Assembly: GCF_029854155.1 (NCBI RefSeq)
Contig: NZ_CP122958.1
Location: forward strand, 792,001-856,000
DNA from: Methanonatronarchaeum sp. AMET-Sl
GTDB taxonomy: Archaea > Halobacteriota > Methanonatronarchaeia > Methanonatronarchaeales > Methanonatronarchaeaceae
Direction: 5' to 3'
DNA: 64,000 bases
This document shows, piece by piece, positions 61,966-64,000 of the stretch. Position 1 is the stretch's first letter, and each line of letters opens with the position of its first letter. The position numbers and the translations under genes were made by a program. The notes beneath the pieces are model-generated. The model searched no databases. It had not been told where the DNA came from and worked only from the letters and a program-made list of their open reading frames with translations.

Positions 61966-62377
61966 CCTGTTTTTCCTCCATTTTTTCATCTTCGGTAGTT
62001 TTTGATTCCTGTTTGGATCCTGTTATACTGATATCCATTGCGTCTACAACTCCTTTAGGTAGGTATCCACTTCTATGGGAGGCTCTTGCTATTGCGTGAG
62101 AGCTTGTTGGGTTTGCTATGAGTATTGCTATTAATGCTATTAATGAGTGGATTGCTAGTTGTATTTGACCTCCTGCAGCCGCTCCTGCAAGGTAGTTTTG
62201 GATTGCGTAGACAACTACTGCGAGTACGATGAATATTGAGCCATATGTATTGGTTTTTGTTGCGGCATGTAGTCTTGAGTATACGTCTGGGAATCGGTGT
62301 AGGCCTAGTGCTGCGATTAGGTTGAAGAATAGTCCTATTGTGAGTAAGATGATTACCAGTATGTCTAGTGGATTCAT
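61955..62377 (-). CDS. mbhC: Mbh subunit MbhC (MrpG-like)
   Basis: The 140-aa product has three helices and the MrpG core GLHRFPDVYSRLHAATKTNTYGSI. A charged C-terminal tail (about 105-140) is longer than usual. Confidence 0.92.
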   Translation of the reverse strand: MNPLDILVIILLTIGLFFNLIAALGLHRFPDVYSRLHAATKTNTYGSIFIVLAVVVYAIQNYLAGAAAGGQIQLAIHSLIALIAILIANPTSSHAIARASHRSGYLPKGVVDAMDISITGSKQESKTTEDEKMEEKQDGA

Positions 62378-62624
62378 GTTTCATCCTCCAGGTATTTTGA
62401 TATGTATAGTGTTGTGACAAATGCTAGTATTGCGTAGACGATTGCAACGTCTATCAGGATCACCGATTCGTATGCAGCGCCCAGCAATATCATTGTGGCT
62501 ATAACCATCATGTTGGCTGTGTCTAGTCCTACAACCCTGTCCGGTGTTTTTGGACCTAGAACAACCCTTATGAGGGCTATTGAGATGAATACAGCCATTA
62601 ATATTGCTGCTATCATAAATATGT

Positions 62625-62628
<4 letters not shown>
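62374..62628 (-). CDS. mbhB: Mbh subunit MbhB (MrpF-like)
   Basis: The 84-aa product has three helices and the MrpF core GPKTPDRVVGLDTANMMVIATMILLG with DVAIVYAILAFVTTLYISKYLE. Confidence 0.92.

Positions 62629-64000
<1,372 letters not shown>

Overview
This window looks like chromosomal DNA of an AT-rich, methane-producing euryarchaeon. It carries a full methyl-coenzyme M reductase operon, F420 and corrinoid synthesis genes, archaeal ribosomal-stalk genes, aRF1 and archaeal-type promoters. Several points suggest a salt-adapted, cytochrome-bearing, methyl-reducing methanogen such as the Methanonatronarchaeia: the acidic proteins, split CcmF (cytochrome c maturation), a complete Mbh-type hydrogenase and an mcr operon without mcrC. 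That placement is inference. No tRNA, rRNA or CRISPR array was seen.

Layout. 1-7 kb: an acidic membrane protein, the taxis pair CheF plus HEAT-repeat protein, an MFS transporter, an AmrS-type radical SAM enzyme and a KaiC-like ATPase. 7.4-10.5 kb: a cofactor cluster (cofD, CitG-like, DUF447, flavoprotein-ferredoxin fusion). 10.6-16.7 kb: DUF5320/DUF134, purine salvage (ade, hpt), a class V aminotransferase and cobamide genes (cbiB, cobD). 16.9-23.8 kb: a sulfur/cysteine block (nifS, iscU, cysK, cysE), hisG-hisA-hisB, a Cys-rich XRE regulator and a PUA protein. 24-25.9 kb: an IS200/IS605 element with tnpA and tnpB. 25.9-30.6 kb: a B12-type radical SAM protein, a CBS-HEPN protein, a phosphoesterase and rubrerythrin. 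31.2-34.7 kb: spt5-rpl11-rpl1-rplP0-rpl12, then UPF0216. 35-36.7 kb: SpoIIM-like and hemB. 37.4-43.5 kb: mcrBDGA followed by a second, chimeric mcrA. 43.5-50.3 kb: the two halves of ccmF flank mgtE, an arsenic module (arsP, a 40-aa CC protein, acr3) and DUF1638. 50.6-55 kb: prf1, argS and a membrane protein. 55-63.2 kb: a 14-gene Mbh hydrogenase operon. The window ends inside a NOG1-type GTPase gene.

Main points of interest. (1) The second mcrA is identical to the first over codons 1-310 (one silent change in 930 bp). It then drops abruptly to about 64% protein identity, replaces the active-site tyrosine (Tyr333 of the standard numbering) by Asp and gains a Cys-Cys-His stretch beside it. (2) A Cys-rich XRE regulator and cysK share a TTAACA-AT-YGTTAA operator, suggesting a small cysteine/Fe-S regulon. 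(3) TnpB has a rearranged RuvC site, and the window also holds a 120-bp non-autonomous derivative and two solo right ends of a second family. All three solo right ends sit exactly at the 3' ends of convergent genes. (4) aRF1, MgtE and a small membrane protein appear to start at CTG or ATT codons behind good ribosome-binding sites.

The plus strand alternates between long A/C-rich and G/T-rich blocks largely independent of gene direction. One switch falls at the mcrA2 junction.
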